From: Enorma phocaeensis
GTDB lineage: Bacteria > Actinomycetota > Coriobacteriia > Coriobacteriales > Coriobacteriaceae
Length of the DNA stretch: 64,000 nucleotides
Assembly (NCBI RefSeq): GCF_900186505.1
Contig: NZ_LT891969.1
Span: 532,853-596,852 of the forward strand
Direction: 5' to 3'
This document shows positions 61,494 to 64,000 of this stretch, in pieces. The notes under the pieces are model-generated. The model was given only the letters and a program-made list of their open reading frames with translations, made no database searches and was not told the DNA's origin. Position numbers and translations under genes: made by a program. Every line of letters begins with the position of its first letter. The first letter of the stretch is position 1.

Positions 61494-64000
61494 TTATGCC
61501 AGATCGGCGAGTTGGATCTTGAGCGCCGCGATGACTCCGGTAAGCTCCTGGACGCGTTCGCGCTTCTTCTCCACGACATCGGGGGCGGCCTTAGCAAGGA
61601 ACCCCTCGTTGGAGAGCGTGCGCTCGGCTGCTGCAAGCTCCTTCTCGTCCTTGGCGATCTCCTTCTCGATCCGCGCGCGCTCGGCGTCGAAATCCACGAA
61701 AGCGCCGACCGTCACGAACGCATCGAAATCGCGGCCGGCAAGTGCCACGGAACCTTCAGGCTTATCGATCTGTCCATCGAGCGCCGTCGTGAGCTCGCCC
61801 ACATTCGCGAAGCTCATGATGAAGTCGCGCATGCCCTCGATGGCGCGCGCAGCGCTATCGCTATGGGCGCGCACCGCAACATCGAGCGGCTCCTTAGGAG
61901 AGATGCGGTAGCGAGCGCGCGTGGAGCGGACATCGGTCACTACAGCGCGAGCAAGCTCGAACGCACGCTCACCGTCCTCGTCGATGAGATGCTCGAAGGC
62001 TTCGGGCTCGGGCCAGGATGCGACCATGAGGGCTTCGGCACGATGCGCCTCCCCCGTTGCCGGGTCGACATCAAGCCAGCTCGCCGGCATAGCGTCCCAA
62101 ATGGCCTCGGTCACGAAGGGCATGAGCGGATGCATGAGGCGCAGGCTCGCATCGAGCACGAAGATGAGGTTGCGCTGCGCCTGCAGGCGGGCACCGTCCT
62201 CGCGCAAGCGCGTTTTGGTGACCTCGACGTACCAGTCGCAGACCTCGTTCCAGAAGAACGTCTGGATGCCGCGAGCCACATCGCCAAACGTATATCCCTC
62301 GATGCCCTCGGTAACGGACTTCACCATCTTTGCCAGACGGCTCAACATCCAGGCATCGGCAGGCGTCTCGACACGCGGCTCGCCGGGTGTATAGCCCTCC
62401 ATGTTCATGAGCAAGAAGCGGCTCGCATTCCAAATCTTGGTCACGAAAGCGCGCGCCTGCTCGGTACGCTGGCTGCCTTTGAAGACGTGCGTCTTCTTGT
62501 CGATGTCCGCATCGAATTTGACATCCTGGTTGTTGGTGAACAGCGAGAGCAGGTTGAAGCGCATGGCGTCAGCGCCGTACATGTCGATGAGATCCATGGG
62601 GTCAACGCCGTTGCCCTTGCTCTTGGACATACGGCTGCCGTCCTTGGCAAGAATCGTCGGGTAGATGACGACGTCATGGAAGGGAACCTCGTCGAGGAAG
62701 TACAGAGAGCTCATGATCATGCGCGCAACCCAAAGCGCGATGATGTCGCGCGCGGTGACGAGCGCCGTGGTGGGATGATGCCCTTCGAGTTGCTCGGGAT
62801 GCTGTGGCCAGCCCTGCGTGGCGAAGGTCCACAGCTGCGAGCTGAACCACGTGTCGAGCACGTTCTCATCCTGGTGCACGTGGCGCCCGCCGCATTTGGG
62901 GCACACGTCGGTGTCCTCCATGAGGGCGTCTTCCCAGCCGCAGTCCTCGCAGTAGAAGACCGGGATGCGATGGCCCCACCACAGCTGGCGCGATATGCAC
63001 CAGTCTTTGAGGTTTTCCATCCACGTAAGATAGCTCTGCTTCCAGCGCTCGGCGTTGAAGCGGATCTTGCCCGAGGTCACGGCCTCCGTCGCAGGCCCCT
63101 TGAGCTTATCGACGGCGACGAACCACTGCTCGGATAGCCATGGTTCGAGCGTGTTGTCGCAGCGGTAGCAGTGCATGACGGAGTGATCGTGGTCCTCGAT
63201 ATGGTCGAGCAGACCGTGCTCCTCGAACCAGGCAACGACCTTATCGCGGCATTCGTCGCGCGTGAGTCCGCTGAACTCGCCGTACCCATCGACCACGACG
63301 GCGTGCTCGTCAAAGATGTTGATCTGCGGCAAGTCGTGCGCCTGGCCCATGGCATAGTCGTTGGGATCGTGCGCAGGCGTGACCTTGACGAAACCAGAAC
63401 CAAAGCCAGCGTCCACATGCCAGTCCGCGAAGATCGGGATCTCGCGATCGACGATGGGCAGCTTGACGGTCTTGCCGATGAACGCGGCTTTCTCAGGATC
63501 CTTGGGCGAGACCGCGACGCCCGTGTCGCCGAGCATGGTCTCGGGGCGCGTCGTGGCGACGACGATGTACTCCTGGCCGTTCACCGGCTCAGTGAGCGGG
63601 TAGCGCAGGTGCCAGAGGTGCCCGTGCTCCTCTTGGTACTCGGCCTCGTCATCGGAGATGGCCGTGGTGCAGCTTGGGCACCAGTTCACGATGCGCTTGC
63701 CGCGGTAAATGAGACCGGCGTGGTACCAATCGCAGAAGACGCGGCGCACCGCCTCGGCATACTCGGCATCCATGGTGAAGCGCTCGTCATCGAAATCGAC
63801 CGAGCAGCCCATGCGACGGATCTGGTTTTGGATGATGCCGCCATACTCATGCGTCCAGTCCCAGCAGGCGTCTATGAAGGCGTCGCGGCCCATCTCAAGG
63901 CGGTTTTTGCCCTCGCTCTTGAGCTTCTTGTCAACCTTGGTCTGGGTGGCGATACCGGCATGGTCGGTACCCAGGATCCAACGGGTCGAGCGGCCGCGCA
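61494..64000 (-). CDS. valS: Valyl-tRNA synthetase (5' end beyond the window)
   Basis: About 835 residues visible. The frame is open to base 64000, where GTDHAGIATQTKVDKKL can be read just inside the edge; the HIGH motif and start lie outside. Downstream are the CP1 editing domain, RMSKSKGNGVDPMDLIDMYGADAMRF (KMSKS), the anticodon-binding domain and the C-terminal coiled-coil arm (FDAERARIEKEIAKDEKELAAAERTLSNEGFLAKAAPDVVEKKRERV) typical of bacterial ValRS. Cys pairs in WCPSCTT and CEDCGW...CPKCGGR suggest zinc binding. It charges tRNA-Val. Confidence 0.96.
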   Translation of the reverse strand, partial: RGRSTRWILGTDHAGIATQTKVDKKLKSEGKNRLEMGRDAFIDACWDWTHEYGGIIQNQIRRMGCSVDFDDERFTMDAEYAEAVRRVFCDWYHAGLIYRGKRIVNWCPSCTTAISDDEAEYQEEHGHLWHLRYPLTEPVNGQEYIVVATTRPETMLGDTGVAVSPKDPEKAAFIGKTVKLPIVDREIPIFADWHVDAGFGSGFVKVTPAHDPNDYAMGQAHDLPQINIFDEHAVVVDGYGEFSGLTRDECRDKVVAWFEEHGLLDHIEDHDHSVMHCYRCDNTLEPWLSEQWFVAVDKLKGPATEAVTSGKIRFNAERWKQSYLTWMENLKDWCISRQLWWGHRIPVFYCEDCGWEDALMEDTDVCPKCGGRHVHQDENVLDTWFSSQLWTFATQGWPQHPEQLEGHHPTTALVTARDIIALWVARMIMSSLYFLDEVPFHDVVIYPTILAKDGSRMSKSKGNGVDPMDLIDMYGADAMRFNLLSLFTNNQDVKFDADIDKKTHVFKGSQRTEQARAFVTKIWNASRFLLMNMEGYTPGEPRVETPADAWMLSRLAKMVKSVTEGIEGYTFGDVARGIQTFFWNEVCDWYVEVTKTRLREDGARLQAQRNLIFVLDASLRLMHPLMPFVTEAIWDAMPASWLDVDPATGEAHRAEALMVASWPEPEAFEHLIDEDGERAFELARAVVTDVRSTRARYRISPKEPLDVAVRAHSDSAARAIEGMRDFIMSFANVGELTTALDGQIDKPEGSVALAGRDFDAFVTVGAFVDFDAERARIEKEIAKDEKELAAAERTLSNEGFLAKAAPDVVEKKRERVQELTGVIAALKIQLADLA

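Overview
The window reads as chromosomal core DNA from a high-GC Gram-positive of the class Coriobacteriia, most likely Collinsella or a close relative. This is inferred from gene order and protein style (mycobacterial-type integration host factor next to gmk, a dnaG-rpoD pair, GC-rich genes separated by AT-rich intergenic DNA), not from a 16S gene. Almost every gene lies on the minus strand. The exceptions are an IS110-family transposase, tRNA-Asn, an orphan gene of unknown function, a PHP phosphatase and an MscS remnant. Two genes run off the ends: phoH at the left and valS at the right.

Layout. 1-9.2 kb: phoH, mtaB, dnaJ, a second dnaJ paralogue whose C-terminus is replaced by membrane segments, hemW, dusB, lepA. 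9.26-10.79 kb: an intact IS1111-like element inserted between lepA and rpsT. 10.8-15.6 kb: rpsT, holA, comEC, comEA. 15.8-18.2 kb: mihF, gmk, rpoZ, thiI. 18.4-23.9 kb: a complete pyrimidine cluster pyrR-B-C-K-D-F with a leader terminator. 24-25.7 kb: a polysaccharide or teichoic-acid type ABC exporter. 25.86 kb: tRNA-Asn, followed by an AT-rich array of degenerate 31-bp repeats. 26.4-37.9 kb: dnaG-rpoD and the translation block rimP-nusA-infB-rbfA-nrnA-truB-ribF. 38.2-46.7 kb: leuS, a YARHG zinc-ribbon membrane protein with an amidase lipoprotein, a guaB resembling that of Tritrichomonas, the orphan gene, mntP. 46.9-53.7 kb: a degenerate PLP-fold protein, thrS without a TGS domain, a zinc-ribbon membrane protein, hisK, folC, the mscS remnant. 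54-61 kb: a LysR regulator and a formate/folate one-carbon block (FNT channel, 5-FCL, folE, folD, fchA, fhs). 61.2-64 kb: a small ORF and valS.

How it fits together. Most genes serve translation (aminoacyl-tRNA synthetases, initiation factor 2, ribosome maturation, tRNA modification), nucleotide synthesis and C1-folate chemistry. The folate genes form a coherent route: formate entry by FNT, activation by Fhs, and interconversion by FchA and FolD, with 5-FCL, FolC and FolE completing the pool. ComEA-ComEC give DNA-uptake potential. No CRISPR array, prophage or defence island was seen.

Most notable: (1) two AT-rich intergenic arrays, both between convergent genes, sharing a TCGTACG/TCGTATG core, one phased at about 31 bp; (2) the IS element with 17-bp inverted repeats, a stem covering the transposase ribosome-binding site and a possible guide-RNA region; (3) the membrane-tailed DnaJ; (4) the orphan protein with a PD-(D/E)XK/DUF559-like C-terminus behind a long repeat-rich upstream region; (5) leader terminators before pyrR, rimP-nusA and thrS. 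Start codons were chosen by ribosome-binding site and may differ by a few codons.
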